Assembly (NCBI GenBank): GCA_026874595.1
Contig: CM049320.1
Coordinates: 34,382,214 to 34,446,213 of the forward strand
Origin: Sipunculus nudus
Taxonomy: Eukaryota; Annelida; Sipuncula; Golfingiida; Sipunculidae
DNA: 64,000 bases
Direction of reading: 5' to 3'
This document shows positions 45,131 to 58,049 of the stretch, in pieces. A program made the translations under genes and the position numbers. The notes beneath the pieces are model-generated. The model did no database searches, had not been told where the DNA came from, and saw only the letters and a list, made by a program, of their open reading frames with translations. The number at the start of each line of letters is the position of its first letter. The first letter of the stretch is position 1.

Positions 45131-47096
45131 GAGCCACAACTGGGTCTAATGTCCCTGGCCTGCACCACCAGCGACACCTTTTGCAATGTATCACCGGCGG
45201 CTCTCTGAGCGGAGGTCACGCAGTCAATTCTGTTGTCAATTTCAAGCTCTGGGAGGCTTTTTTTCAGTGAACTCTGTTTTTGCCCATAAACACAATTCCT
45301 CAGTAATTTGAATACAATTCTATTCTGGCCATGTTTAAATAAACGGCTATCACAAGCACAGTGTTTGATTAGCATGGTTCCCAGCCTGCCTTGCGTTGAT
45401 TTATGTACGATTTTCCTTGGAAATGGATCTAAATTCTTGCCTTTATTTAAGTGTTGGTATACTCTGAATGTATTGGTAATCGCAACGCCCAGAAACATAT
45501 ATTCATTACCACTCACTCCCCCCCCCCTTTTTTTTTAAACGGGATGCATACATGTATTATGTTATTTCTGAACACATGATTTTATTTCTGCCTTTATTTT
45601 TTCATAACCTGCGTGATAAATATAATTAGTATTAAAGTGTCTGTGGTCATTTAACCTAGAAATGGGATCTCCCTTTTTGCAAGGCAAGTACGCCCTTAGC
45701 GGTCAAAGTAAGGAGAATATTCCGACCAGTTCATTTTAAACTTGTAGTTCAGAACGGAACGCTGACGGGCCTTACAAACACTCGCCGGAGTATAACGTAA
45801 CAGCATGCAGTTGAACAGCACTATGAAGTGCCCGGCATACTCATTCTGCGTGAACGGACGTTCGATATTGCACCATATCCTGTTCATCGAGCATTTCTGC
45901 AAGGAAAATTAACATTTCCAAAAATCAATAGGTAAAGATGCACCAACTGAATTTTATACATCGGCACTATGATTGTAAACAGAGGAAAAAGACTGGTGAT
46001 GTACATAAAAAAATGGTACAGTCCAATATTTTAAGAAGGGGTGAAATGGTTTGATCCATTAAAATATCTATAGAAGTTCTTTTGAACTTTACTGATTTAC
46101 AAGTCAAAGATTTTCAGATTTGATACTTTAATACTTTCACTTTCCTTGACAATAGCTTTTCAATTTGTAAATTTGCAATTCTTGCTTTGTCACATAATTA
46201 TTGTGCTGTCAAGCTCCGTGATGCCTATGTGACTTCCCGTGTCCACAGAAGGGCATACGTCAGGGAGACATCTCAAATATTAAGTAGGCCTAAATTATAA
46301 AGAAAATGACCAAGAAAAGTAACAAATATAACCGAAATCTACACTAATACTCAGGGGCGGAGGAAAGGGGGGGGGGGAGTCAAACCCAGGAGGACTCATA
46401 AAAAACTAAACGAAAGGTCCCTAGGTCTAGAAAAAGGGGGGTCCAGGCCATAACAATTCAAATCTTGCATGTGGTCTGGGAGCTATATTCCAGTATAATT
46501 GTTCCGAGTAGTTCAAGGCACTTTGGTTTTAATTCTTGTTGATTAATCTCTGGTGTTGATAAATAATATGGGGATACCAATGAACATTAGAAATTGCGTC
46601 AATTTTGAATAATTCGGCCTTTTATTTCGTTTGTTTATTGTAACAAGTTGGACCACCATCCATCTAAATGAAGCTTCGGGCCTGGACATGACCGAGCTCT
46701 GATCTGTATTATGCTTAAAAATCGGCCATACAGGCTACATTATTAAAAAATAGAGGTCAACTGGGGCTGCATGCTGAACACGATGACAGCTCTTAAAAAC
46801 ATGTATATTCAGAAAATTTCACTCGACGACTTGGAAGTCAGGGTGACGTAATTCCATTATGACAGCAAAGTTTTCACATACAGCACTGAATTGGCCATGC
46901 ACTTCTCGCATAAAATAAACCAACAACTCGTGATGTAAGTTGTTTTTCATCCATTTTTTTCCATACCTTCATACAAAATTAGGGCGTTTTCGCGGTATTC
47001 GCCGTACCTCTGGGAATACACATTGGAAATTAAGGTAGAGGAGAAACCGCGTAATAACAGCGACAAGAGTGTGAACGTAATTTTAAAATCATGAAA
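45131..47096. other. No recognised gene
   Basis: A 152-codon minus frame (45,058-45,516) runs into the inverted repeat and shows no family motif. Otherwise unassigned, with the inverted G-run repeat at 46,355-46,460. Confidence 0.35.
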
Positions 47097-47462
47097 CCGG
47101 CTTCTGTGGCTCAGGGGTGGAGCACAGGGCTCTAATCTCGGCCGAGGCGGTGAGATTTTTCATGGTATGCACCCACTTAGGGTGAGCGCTCTGCAGGCTA
47201 AATGGGTAGACTGTGCTCAACATTTGTGCTTCATTCACAAACGATGGCGCCTTTAGGGGGTTCCTCGGTGTTATGACCCAGTAATGGGGATGACACACAC
47301 CAAGGACCATTAGGAGTGATACACCGAGCCTGGTTGACGCCTGAAATATCGCGTGTTAGCCCCTATCACGTAGTCCGAAACAGGAATGGTATTCCGCAGA
47401 TGTACAAAATTAAGCAATTAAGCAAGCTTTAATAAAATGGAGGCGGTTACCTTCGTAAAAAA
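47097..47462 (+). mobile_element. tRNA-derived SINE, fullest copy
   Basis: Head with A-box-like TGGCTCAGGGGTGGAGC and a weak B-box-like GGCGGTGAGATTTTT. Body with GGTTCCTCGGTGTTATGACCCAG and ATACACCGAGCCTGGTTGACGCC. Tail ends GGAGGCGGTTACCTTCG then A-run. Transcription would be by Pol III and movement by LINE machinery. No coding. Confidence 0.75.
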
Positions 47463-47994
47463 ATCATGAAATTATCAGTCATGCACTTAATATCTAATAC
47501 CATAATATAAGATAACATATGCTTTATTTAAAATCGGTTCTTCATTTTAAAAATACAACATCACCTGCCTGAGCTTTTGCACCGATAAATTACAAAAATA
47601 TACGAACTTTCTAAGAAATAGATGTAAAATAAGAATGACAAAATTACAAGTAAGAAAAGATGCACACTGTTAGTGCACACATTCCCACTATGCAATATCA
47701 TATGCTAGAATGAAAGATATAAAGTATTTTGGATATGGCATGTGTCAAAAATAAATGAAAATAAAAATAAATTCTTGTTGAGGGATAGAGTTCATTAGTA
47801 GTTGACAGGTTGCTAATGACGAACGTGCGTAGATCCAGGTAACATGCGATAAACATTTGAGAATCTTTACGACTAATAACGAGTAGGCTGCAGTTGTTCC
47901 ACGAGTATCATATGTGTTGCACCGAGTGTACCCTGGCCCAACTGAGGTACTACCAGGCCAGCGTGTGAGATAGCATAATACCACCAAGCACACA

Positions 47995-48545
47995 CAAATA
48001 GGCCAGGAGGCATTTACCGATTTGGTGCATATTCGCTGTTCATAGCCTGTCCACCTATTCACTCAAGCTTCAACCTTCAACACAAACATACGCATAACAA
48101 AATACCAAAAAGGATACCCGCGGATACATAGCGGAGCTAAAAGATCCTGCCAAGAAATCCCGTATAAACTCAAAATATTGCACTCTGTACACTCCACATA
48201 TATTCATAAAACAATCATAGATATGCAGTTAGAGAAAAGAATATAACGACACCACTGAACATAATGCTACCAACAACAAAACAAGTAGGTTTAGAGGCGT
48301 CTACAAATTTGGTGCTTATTAAACCGCTGATCATAGACTGTTCACTTGTTTACTTTGGCACCACCATTCAACACAACAATACTCATTATAAAATACCGAA
48401 CAGGAAACCATGATGTCTCATAATGGAGCTCATATTTTTAAACTCCAAATATTGCACTCTGTACACCCCATATATATTCGTAAGACGATCACAGATAATC
48501 AGGTAGAGAACAGAATATAACGACACCACCAGACATTTATATAAA
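47995..48545. repeat. Tandem duplication, 274-bp offset
   Basis: ATATTGCACTCTGTACA occurs at 48,175 and 48,449. CGATTTGGTGC/AAATTTGGTGC, ACAAAATACC and AGAATATAACGACACCAC are also shared in order. Confidence 0.75.
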
Positions 48546-51500
48546 CCGTCTACTCTCCATATAGACCCACAAATAAACAAAATTCATCTTCAAGGGGAAA
48601 AACCTTATAAATAGCCATATACACATGAGCACTACAACTACACTGAGACCCCCCCCCGCCACACATACACACATACACTATTTTATGGTGTATGGGGTGA
48701 CACGTCTCAGATATACTCGGAGAAAAATTGCAACTGTATTCTTTTCAACAGGCGCCATGGACCAGGGCAACAACACGGTGGGCGGAGATGGAATCCCTAC
48801 TACCAAGGCAGCAATCCATGGGCATCGAAGGTGTTGCACCATGTCAACACACTCCACCAGGGAAGCATGAAGAGTACAGCACTTCCAAGTTAACTACTCA
48901 GAAACGTCAATGTAGGATCACACACCAAACCAACATCCCAAGGCCGTTACCAGCATGACAACACCTCGAGGGCATCAAAGAACTCTAAGTTCTAGCAGTT
49001 GCTGATGTGATCCTTAACAGTACGCGTATCACTGATCATAAAAGATAACATTAATCCGTTCCCTCATGGACAAGGTAAAGGATATCTTTCACTGCCACTA
49101 AGACTAATTATTCCTGTAATTCCCAGCACTTGTGCCGCAAGTGAGTCAGACACATCATTGAATAGCTGTGGCTGCATTGGTGTAGGAGTGTCCGTGTTTG
49201 TTAAAGGGACCTAATAACGCACAAAAGCATGTTGCATAACACGAAAAATAGCGTCAATAACTGTTAAACGATTCTTTACTTTCAAACCCTCTGTATTCCA
49301 CAGGTACGCCTACTCAGTATGCAGTCACATACAGTGCCTCGGCAAAGACCCTGACGGTGAGATCTGCACAATCCTTGGACACTAAAAAGGTTGTGATCTG
49401 AGAGATCTGATATACTTTCTTCACTACAGTGCACATGCACCTGTTGTATGTAAATGCTCCATTAATACATGTTACATGAAGTTAATATGAAAGCCTCCAT
49501 CCATAGGACAGGAAGGTTTATAGGGATTAATGAGTCTATTTCTATATTCATATTCGGGTAAAATGTTTGCATTCGGAGGAAACCTATACCAAGGTGACTA
49601 CTCTTTGCGATTTTTTTTTTCATGAATTCATCCGGTCATTACGTGGATTTGAATATTAACATATTTTTTTCAGATCCCTTTTTAAGCTTTTTCAAACTCA
49701 CTGATCTTCTTATTGTTACAGTAATCGATTATACTATATATCTACCTATTCTTATATCACATTTGTCTCTATGGTTACGGTTTTGGGTCGTTGGTTTTAA
49801 GGTGATTCTTTATTGGCGTTTCTAAATAGATGTCTGGAAGAGATTACAGGTTGTAACATTTTCCCATTAAATCTGTGATGTGTCAGCATCTTCCCCCTTA
49901 GAAAGAGTGTGTGAGGGGGTTGAGTGGGGGGGGGGGGGTTAGGGGGACGTGTTTAAATGTAGTTCTACTGCTCGTGCAGTGCTATTTGCAGGTTTTCTTC
50001 TCTTGAAAATGTATTTTTGATATTTCAAGGTGTATATGGAATGTAGATAGTACACTTATCTGTGATCATTTTACGGATATATATGCAGGGTAAACAGTGG
50101 ATGATGTTATTTTGAGCTTATACGGTATATTTTGGCAGGATCTTTGAGCTGCAGTATGAGAAATCAGTGTGTTTTATGCAAGATATTGTGTTTATGCGGT
50201 GTAAACGGTATATACCTTATATGTTGGTTCCTCTTAAAACGTGGATATGCTTCAATCATACAGGTTCCAGAAGGTTACTCTTGATGTAAGCCTATCCTAT
50301 TTTCTTTAGTTGTTTCCATTTACAGGTATATTTAAAATGCAACGTGAGTATTCTAGAGTGTAGTTACATGAACACAGGTACAGTAAATGCTTTAGCATGG
50401 GCAGTGTTCTTCCTGATGCCCACACACACACAGCTTACGTCATTATAACCAACCAATATGAAGGATGTAATGGCCAACATTCAAGAAACTGTTTTGAAGT
50501 TAATTAGTGAATTAAGTACAATTGAAACCGCATCATGATAGCCAATAACAAGTGTAGAGACTCTTCAAATCACTCGTCCGGAGTGTAAAGATTAAGAATG
50601 TCATTGGTTCTTTTAACTTGTTCCTTTAAAATGTGTTCACTCTTATTCAGACAGAGACCAATAATCTAGCTGGTTGTTCTAACCAAGTCCTTAAGTCACC
50701 AGCTGCCCCAATGCTTACCATTGTACAGAATGTTACTTGTGAATGGTAGCTTCTCCCTGTTCTTTAGTTTGTCCTGCGGTTTCAGATATAAGATAAGCAG
50801 TCAACCTTGTTGACGTACCTTTCTTTCTACCTGGCTGATTTGGATTAAGTATCTAACCACGTCTCTGTCGTCCTTGAGTTGTCTCAGGAGTTCAAACCGA
50901 CATTGCAAGCAATTCAGAACGTCACGGACTTTTGGTCCTTTCATCATTATCCAAGGAATCGGATTCACAATACGGCTGTGTCTGGTCAATATAACTATTA
51001 ATTTAATTATATGCATGATTGCAAGAATGCAAAATTTGACAGGGCCCTGAGGAAGCTAGTCATTCTCCTATATCTCTCTCCTGAATTAATGATTCCTTCT
51101 TTGGAAAATACTGCTGGAAAGCAAAAGCCTGTAAAATACAGACCAATGCGAATCACTGACATTTTCCGTTGATGATGCCAGGTGCATCCAGTCCTTAGAT
51201 TTCTTTGCCATTCATTCTTTCATCATTTGAGCGTATAAAAGATGTAAAAATGAGAAATTACAGGCGTTTACAACGTGATTAAAAATGTTGAGGGTGTGAC
51301 TGGTCCTTGTCGACCCGTTGGGGCTTGGCCATACGGTACTCTGATTTGGTGTTGCTTGCTTGCACCATTTATTTGGATAAAAAATCCTTCTTATTTAGAT
51401 TGTGACATTCCTCTTAGGGAGCGCTTATTCTATGCAATCTTATTACAGACACAATAGTTCAAAATGTTATTGACCTGTGAAAACTTGTCTGTGTTCATAA

Positions 51501-51589
51501 GCTCTACCTGCTGCAAAAAAAAAACGAAATCTTCTTCGTTCTTGTAAACAAGTCTTTTTATCAAATCATGACCAAACAGTTACAGACAT
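48546..51589. other. No recognised gene
   Basis: Short frames only. A 71-codon minus frame at 50,801-51,016 has a charged helical look (RFELLRQLKDDRDVVRYLIQ) but no recognised family. G-run at 49,927-49,938. Confidence 0.35.
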
Positions 51590-52144
51590 TCCTTATTTGA
51601 CTGGTTGTTCCCAGTCACTCATTTGATCATCGGATGACATAGAAGTTTCATGATATAATGTATAATGTATGGGTCTTGGACAATCTTTTTTTCTTACGAA
51701 TTTTATTCTGCAATCACAGATAATCTGAATGTGACTAAATATGAGCGAACCCGTTTTTATGTGTTCGTACACTGATTATGAGGATTCACAATATCACTGC
51801 TATTCCTTCTTTTTCTCCATCCATTGATTTCCCTGAATTAGTAATTAAGAATGTTGCCTTCTTTGGAACAAACGGGAGAGAAGACATGAGACCTTCGTAA
51901 GATAAAACAATGCGAAATAGTACTACCTTGGTGTTGATGATGCCTGTTTTATCTACTTGATACATGACAGATTTACTTTATTAGTTCTTCCATTCACCGT
52001 GTCAAGGCTGTCGTACACCTGCCGTACTTCTTTAAGCCATTGAAAATTAGACTTTGGCTTGTTTTCTTGCTTGGAATCACCCTTCGTTTCCTTAGAATTG
52101 ATGCTGATTTATTTATGCCTGTGTTTACTTTTGAAATCACAGCG

Positions 52145-52358
52145 TCATCCAGATTCAGAACTTATGAACATGTCTTTAATTGAGTTTTTTAATTCTGTTA
52201 ACTCTCCCTCGTTATCGTAAATTGTTCTAGCCTCAAGGTCACTCAAAGTTTCATAGGTTGACTGGTCCTTTTCTGACTCTCTTGTGATCTCTGGATGATT
52301 TCCAGGTTGCATGATATAAAATGCTACTGTGCAGAACTTCTTTCTCAAACGAGTCCAT
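52145..52358 (-). pseudogene. Exon-like frame in array unit (YETL type)
   Basis: The minus frame after a degraded acceptor reads WTRLRKKFCTVAFYIMQPG, then HPEITRESEKDQSTYETL, then a stretch ending IYDNEGELTELKNS and a stop. The start Trp, a basic patch and the Tyr-Glu-Thr-Leu motif recur in other units. No family recognised. It could be a juxtamembrane or cytoplasmic-tail exon, which is inference. Confidence 0.4.
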
Positions 52359-52873
52359 CTTGCGATAACAGAAAATCGGACAATAACATGTCCTTGTATG
52401 GGAAGCAATTTTTTTTAATACAAACCCTTGTTACCAGGATTCAAAATATCACAACCTATTCATTTTAGTCCTTAATATCCTGATTTTCGTGAATTCAGAA
52501 TCTTGCCATCTTTGAAAGTCCAGTAGAAAGGGCAAGAGGCCTTTGTTATATGACTCAATGCCAATTATTGGTACTTTGGTGTTGATGATGCCTGATTTAT
52601 CTAGCTTAGATGACAGATTCTTTTATTCGCTACTAAATTGAAGATGGAAATTCTCTGAAAATGAGAAATCCCCTGGTCCTTGTCAGCTCCTGGTCCTTTA
52701 TTCGTTCTTCTCTGAGTCAATAAAATTGAGACTTTGGTTTCCTTCATTTCTTAGAAATATCCTTTCGTTTCCGGTGATTAAGATTGTGTCTGATTCTTAA
52801 TGAAGTTGCTTAATTTTGAAATCAAAAGGTCATTCAGATTCAGAACGTCATTGTCCCTGTCAACTTTCTTTTT

Positions 52874-53053
52874 TCATGATTTCTGTCTGCTGCAAAACAG
52901 GCGAACCCCTCCCCTCTTCTTGTGAACTTGTGCTTTTGCTCCAAGGTCATACAGAGTTGACTGATCCTTCTCTGCCTCTCTTGTGATCTCTGGATGACCT
53001 CGTAGTTCCATGATGTAAATGCTACTGTACAGCCTTTTTTTCACTATAGACCA
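52874..53053 (-). pseudogene. Exon-like frame in array unit
   Basis: The minus frame after CTGTAATCGCAG reads IVKKRLYSSIYIMELRGHPE, then ITREAEKDQSTLYDLG and a tail with VHKKRGG, RQKS and a stop. The Tyr is displaced relative to other units. Confidence 0.4.
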
Positions 53054-54184
53054 TCCTGCGATTACAGAAAATAAGAATGTGACCATTCATTCTAACCGAA
53101 CCGAGGTTAATGAATATATAACATGGTTAACAGAATTCAAAATATCACAACTTTTTCATTGTAGTCCTCCAACGTCTGATTTTCGTGAATTCAGAATTGA
53201 GCTATCTTTGGAATGTACTGCAGAAAGGGCAATAGACCTTCGTAATATCAAAGAATGCAAATTGTTGATGCTGATGATGCTTTGTTTATCTGGTTGATAA
53301 GTAACAGATTCACTTTATTGGTTCTTCAGCTCACCGTGTAAAGGCTCTCACAATGACACCTGTCGTACTTCTAGGAGATTTTGGCTTGCTTTCTTACTTG
53401 GCGATCTTCCTTGGTTTCCGAGGATCAGATTGAGACCGATTCATTTTTTCCTATGCTCACTTTTGAAATTACAGCGTCATACAGATTCAGAACGATACTC
53501 GCCTTTGTCAACTTGTCTCTTTTGAGTTTTTTTTAGTTTTCTGGGGCGAAAGGAAGCAACGTCTCCATCGTTCTTCTGAGCTTTTCCTTTAGTGTCAAGG
53601 TCACCAAAATGATTAAGTTTGACACGCTCTTCGCTGTCTTTGTTTGGAAAGCAATTTTTATGAATACATACCCTGGTTACAAGGATTCATAATATCACAA
53701 CCCTATTCATTGTAGTCCTCAATCTTCTGATTTCCGTGAATTCAAAATATTGCCATCATTCAAGGTGCTGCAGAAAGGGAAAGGGGCCTTTGTAATATGA
53801 CTCAATGCCAATTAATGCTACTTTGGTGTTGATGATGCCGGGTTTATCCAGTTGATAGATGACAGATTCCCTATATTCATTCCTCAATTTACGATGGAAA
53901 GGCTGTCAAGATGAGAAATCTGGTCCTTTTCTGCTCCTGATCCTTTATTCGTACTTCTTTGAGCCTTTGATAATGAGACTTTGGCTTCCTTCCTTACATA
54001 GAAATTACCTTTCTTTTCCAGGGATTGAGATTATGTATGATATTTTAATGCAGGTGCTTAATTTCGAAATTACAACGTCATTCAGAGTCAGATCGTCACT
54101 GCCCTTCTCAACTTTCTTTATTAATAATTCCTGTCTGCTGCAAAAATGGAAAATCTCTTCTTCTTGTGAACTTGTACTTAAGCT

Positions 54185-54305
54185 TCAAGGTCACCCAAGG
54201 TTTCATAGGTTGACCTTGTCTCTCTTGTAATCTCTGGATGACCTCGAGGTTCCATGATATAAAATGCTACTGTGCAGAATTTCCTTTTCACACGAGTCCA
54301 TCCTG
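54185..54305 (-). pseudogene. Exon-like frame in array unit
   Basis: After CTGTAATCGCAG the minus frame reads WTRVKRKFC, then YIMEPRGHPEITRE and STYETLGDLEA, then a stop. A short deletion removes the EKDQ block. Confidence 0.4.
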
Positions 54306-56149
54306 CGATTACAGAAAAACGGACACATACATGTCCTTGTACGGGAAACAATTTTTATGAAAACATACCCTGGTTACCATGATTGAAAAATATCACAACC
54401 TATTTATTGTAGTCCTCAATCTTCTGATTTTCGTGTTTTCAGAATCTTGCCATCTTTTTAAGTGCTGCAGTGGTCTCCGTAATGTGACTCAGTGCCAATT
54501 ATTGGTACTTTGGTGTTGATGATGCCTGGATTATCTAGCTGATTTATGACATATCCCTTTCTTTGTTCCTCAGTTTATGATAAAAAGGCTCTCAAATTGA
54601 GAAATTTCCTGACCCTTGTCTGCTCCTGGTCCTTTATTCATACTTTTTTGAGCCATTGAAAATGAGACTTGGCTTCCTTCTTTACATAGAAATTACCTTT
54701 CGTTTCCTGGAATGAAGATTGTGACTGATATTTTAATGCAGGTCCTTAATTTGGAAATCACAACGTCCTTCAGATTCAGAAATTCATTGCCCTTGTCAAT
54801 TAAGGTCATACAAAGTTTCATCGGTTGACTGGTCCTTCTCGGTCTCTTGCGATCTCTGGATGACCTCGTAGTTCCATGATATAAAATGGTTCTGAACAGC
54901 CTTTCTTTTTCACACGAGTCCATCCTGCGATTACAGAAAATTAGACTGTGACCAGTCATTCTAACCGAACCGATGTTCATGAACATTAACATGGTTACCA
55001 GGTTAGAAAATATCACAACTTTTATATTGTAGTCCTCCAACGTCTGATTTTCGTGAATTTACAATCGAGCCAATTTTGGAAAGTACTGCAGAAAGGGCAA
55101 TAGACCTTTGTAATATTAAACAATGCAAATTGTTGATGCTGATGATGCCTTGTTTATCTGGTTGATAGGTAACAGTTCACTTTATTGGTTCTTTAGCTCC
55201 CCGTGTAAAGGCTCTCCCAATGACACCTGTCGTACTTCTAGGAGACTTTTGCTTGCTTTCTTACTTGGAAATATCCCTTTGTGACCGAGGATTAGATTGT
55301 GAATGATTCAATTTTTGCCTATGCTTACTTTAGAAATCACAGCGTCATTCAGATTCAGAACGTTATTCGCCTTTGTCAACTTGTCTCTTTTCAGTTTGTG
55401 AGTTTTCTGCGGCGAATAGAAGCAAAATCTCCCACGTTCTTCTGAGCTTGTCCTTTAGTTTCAAGGTTATCCAAATGATTTAGTTCGACTGGTCATTCGC
55501 TGTCACTTTTCTGATCACCGTATGACCTCAATGTTCCATGATGTATAATTATACTAGTCCTAATGCATCCTTATTTTTTCACAAGAGTCCATCCTGCGAT
55601 TGCAGAAATAAGAATGTGACTAGTCCTTGTTAACGAATTAACTTTTATTGGTTCATACTCTAGTTACCAGGAATAAAAATGATACACCTTATTTTCGTGT
55701 ATTTAGAATGTTGTAATCTTTGAAAGTGCTCCAGAAAGGGCTAGGGGCCTTCGTAATATGAATCAATGCCAATTATTGGTACTTTCTTGTTGATGATGCC
55801 GGGTTTATTTAGTTGATAGTTGACGTATTCCCTTTTTTCGTTCCGAAACTGAAGATGGAAAGGCTCACTAAATGAGAAATCTCCTGGTCCATGTCGGCTC
55901 CTGGTCCTTTATTCGAACTTCTTTGAGACATTGAAAATGAGACTTTGGCTTTCTTTCTCAAATTAGCTTTCGTTTCCAGGGATCAAGATTGTGATATTTT
56001 AATGCAGGTTCTCAATTTCGAACTCACAACCTCATTCAGAGTCAGATCGTCTCTGCCCCTCTCAACTCTCTTTTTTTCATAATTCCTGTCTGCTGCGAAA
56101 ACATGCTTAATCTCCCTCCTTTTTTGAACTTGTATTTAAGCTTCAAGGT

Positions 56150-56270
56150 CACCCAAAGTTTCATAGGCTGACTGGTCCTTCTCTGTCTCTCTTTTAATCT
56201 CTGGATGACCTCGAGGTTCCATGATATAAAATGCTACTGTGCAGCAGCCTTTTTTCCACAGGAGTCTATC
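56150..56270 (-). pseudogene. Exon-like frame in array unit
   Basis: After CTGTAATCGCAG a minus frame contains YIMEPRGHPEIKRE, then TEKDQSAYETLGDLEA and a stop. It is the last unit before the transposon insertion. Confidence 0.4.
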
Positions 56271-56654
56271 CTGCGATTACAGAAAATCGGACAATGACAT
56301 GTCCTTGTAAGGGAAGCTATTGTTATGATACATACTCTGGTTACCAGGATTCAAAATATCACAAATTTTTCATTTTAGTCCTCCAACGTCTCATTTTCGT
56401 GAGTTCAGAATGTTGCCATCTTTTGAAATACTGCAGAAAAGGCAACAGACCTTCGTAAATTCAAACAATGCATATTGTTGATGCTATTGATGCCTTGTTT
56501 ATCTGGTTGATAGATAACAGATTTACTGTATCCCTTCTTCAACATACCGTTTAAAGGCTGTCAAAACAAAACCTGTCGTACTTCTCTAAGCCATTAAAAA
56601 TGAGATTTTGGCTTGCTTCCTTACTTGGAAATCTCCCTTCGCTTCCGAGTATTA

Positions 56655-56661
56655 ATATTAT
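56655..56661. repeat. Target site duplication, left (ATATTAT)
   Basis: ATATTAT directly outside the left terminal repeat; the same seven bases lie at 63,274-63,280. Related array units read through this site once (for example near 52,780), supporting a true duplication. Because the repeat and flank overlap, TATTA (5 bp) with a 13-bp terminal repeat is also possible. Confidence 0.8.
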
Positions 56662-56673
56662 TAGGTACCAGCA
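56662..56673 (+). repeat. Left terminal inverted repeat
   Basis: TAGGTACCAGCA; inside it is the palindrome GGTACC. It is followed by GCCATTTTT, giving a YY1-like AAAATGGCTGC on the minus strand at 56,671-56,681. Confidence 0.85.
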
Positions 56674-56907
56674 GCCATTTTTAAATATCTTCTGCACATC
56701 TATATAATTGATTTCAGGTGATAGAGCTTTGAAAATGCAACACAATGATATTTTATTTGCCTTTCTAGGTCTAATGGTTCCTGAGACATGGGTATTCAAA
56801 GTTGGACCAAATTACCAGATTTTAGAATATTTAACGAAAGAGAACAAATTAGCATATTCAGAGTTCTGTAAATAAATGAAATATAGTACAAATCAAGAAT
56901 AAAGTGA

Positions 56908-56977
56908 TTTATTTTCAAGAACTACATGCATATTTTATAATTACAAACTTCCATAGTGATAGGAATTACGCTTTATT
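56908..56977 (-). promoter_or_regulatory. Candidate polyadenylation signals of the transposase gene
   Basis: AATAAA occurs on the minus strand at 56,972-56,977 and again at 56,908-56,913, about 580-640 bp past the stop codon and still inside the element. Which one is used cannot be told from sequence. Confidence 0.35.
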
Positions 56978-57552
56978 ATAAATCATGGTTGCAAAAACCC
57001 ATTTCTAAACACCGCGAACGTTTAAAAAAATGTTGATAAATGACAAAACCAGGTTTACGAGAGGCCAGAAATTCACTTTAAACTGAATAGTACTTATTAT
57101 AACCACTCTAAGTGTCTCAAATACATACATATATCAACTCTAATTTTTTCTAAGGGTACATTTCAAATAGTTTTTTTCATAATTACAGTTAAAAATCAAA
57201 AAAATTAAAATTTGACACATGGAAACCTGAGCGTCTATCTCAAGCCTCGCATTTTTTCAGGTTTGAACTTCTGTAATTTTAAAATACACATGCTAGAAAC
57301 TTCATTTAAGTACCAATGGAAAGCTAAGAACTTAACCTTTAACATGATTATACTTATTAAACCATGCAATATGAGATAACCTATCCAATGTGACATATTT
57401 TAACAAAAACTGAGAAATTATACAATTTTGTAGAGCAGTTATGCTAGTTTTCCATCTGCATCTATATACTTCCAATACCTTTCACCTTCTTAGCTGATCA
57501 CAACTTGCACAGATGTAATAAGCTTGTTCAGACATGCAATTATCATAAAATT

Positions 57553-58049
57553 TTAACAAAATATGCTCTTATACTTTGTGTATAGAAGCTTAAGTTGATC
57601 AACATTTGAAACGGTCCATCGACGTCCAGTTTGCGTTGTCACTTGTAAATCCCAAGCTAATACCCACTGGCATTCTGTGTTTTCAACTCTCCTGCTTCCC
57701 CATTTAAAGTGTACATTCTTGCCCTGCCCAGCCTTTTCCATATATGCCACCCTGCCTTCCAAAGGGCTCACCACTTCTATCACTTCTCCCACATAAAAAT
57801 CATCATCATAAAAAACAGCAATAAAAACTCCCTGTTTCTGGAACCGAAAAGATCCAAATTGATTCAGATTGTCTAAGAAAACATTGTCACTGTTTAATGC
57901 ATGGTCACTGTCTTCTAATGTTTCTGTGTCATCAGACTCAGACTCAGAGTCTGATGAAGATGCATGCCCCCTGCATTTACTGGAACCAGAGGAGCCTGAA
58001 GCAGCAGCTGGCGAGTCATCAGCAGGGTCAGATTGTTCTCCGATGTGTT
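57553..58049 (-). CDS. Transposase exon 3: acidic linker and small C-terminal domain
   Basis: The acceptor TTATTTTGTAG opens the exon in phase with exon 2. It encodes residues 1120-1284: a Ser/Ala/Gly linker, an acidic run (SSSDSESESDD, about 1150-1160), then a compact domain from about 1190. The domain has GVFIAVFYDDDFYVGEVIEV, a VAYMEK strand, Trp/Phe-rich strands (HFKWGS, CQWVLAWDL) and a closing RRWTVSNVDQLKLL. The pattern of short strands with aromatic residues resembles a Tudor- or SH3-like barrel, so it may bind a partner. That is inference. Confidence 0.7.

Larger units (their letters stand above)
51590..56654 (-). repeat. Tandem array of ~620-690-bp exon-bearing units (left block)
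   Basis: The landmark TCCTGCGATTACAGAAAA or its variant recurs near 52,360, 53,055, 54,303, 54,925, 55,590 and 56,268, with an older unit near 51,600-51,720 and one N-terminally deleted unit near 53,600. Spacing is 622-693 bp, or about twice that across the damaged unit. Each unit also has CTTTGGTGTTGATGATGCC or TTGATGCTGATGATGC, GGTTGATAG.TAACAG and GAAATC.C..TTCG blocks. The array resumes at 63,281 after the transposon. Confidence 0.85.

Noticed and set aside
45058-45516. 152-codon minus frame
   Set aside because: Runs into an inverted dispersed repeat, shows no motif and has no clear splice signals; kept only as an unexplained frame.
56655-56661. 8-bp target duplication as in classic hAT
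   Set aside because: The eighth base differs on both possible sides (AATATTAT versus ATATTATG); only 7, 5 or fewer bases match depending on where the end is placed.
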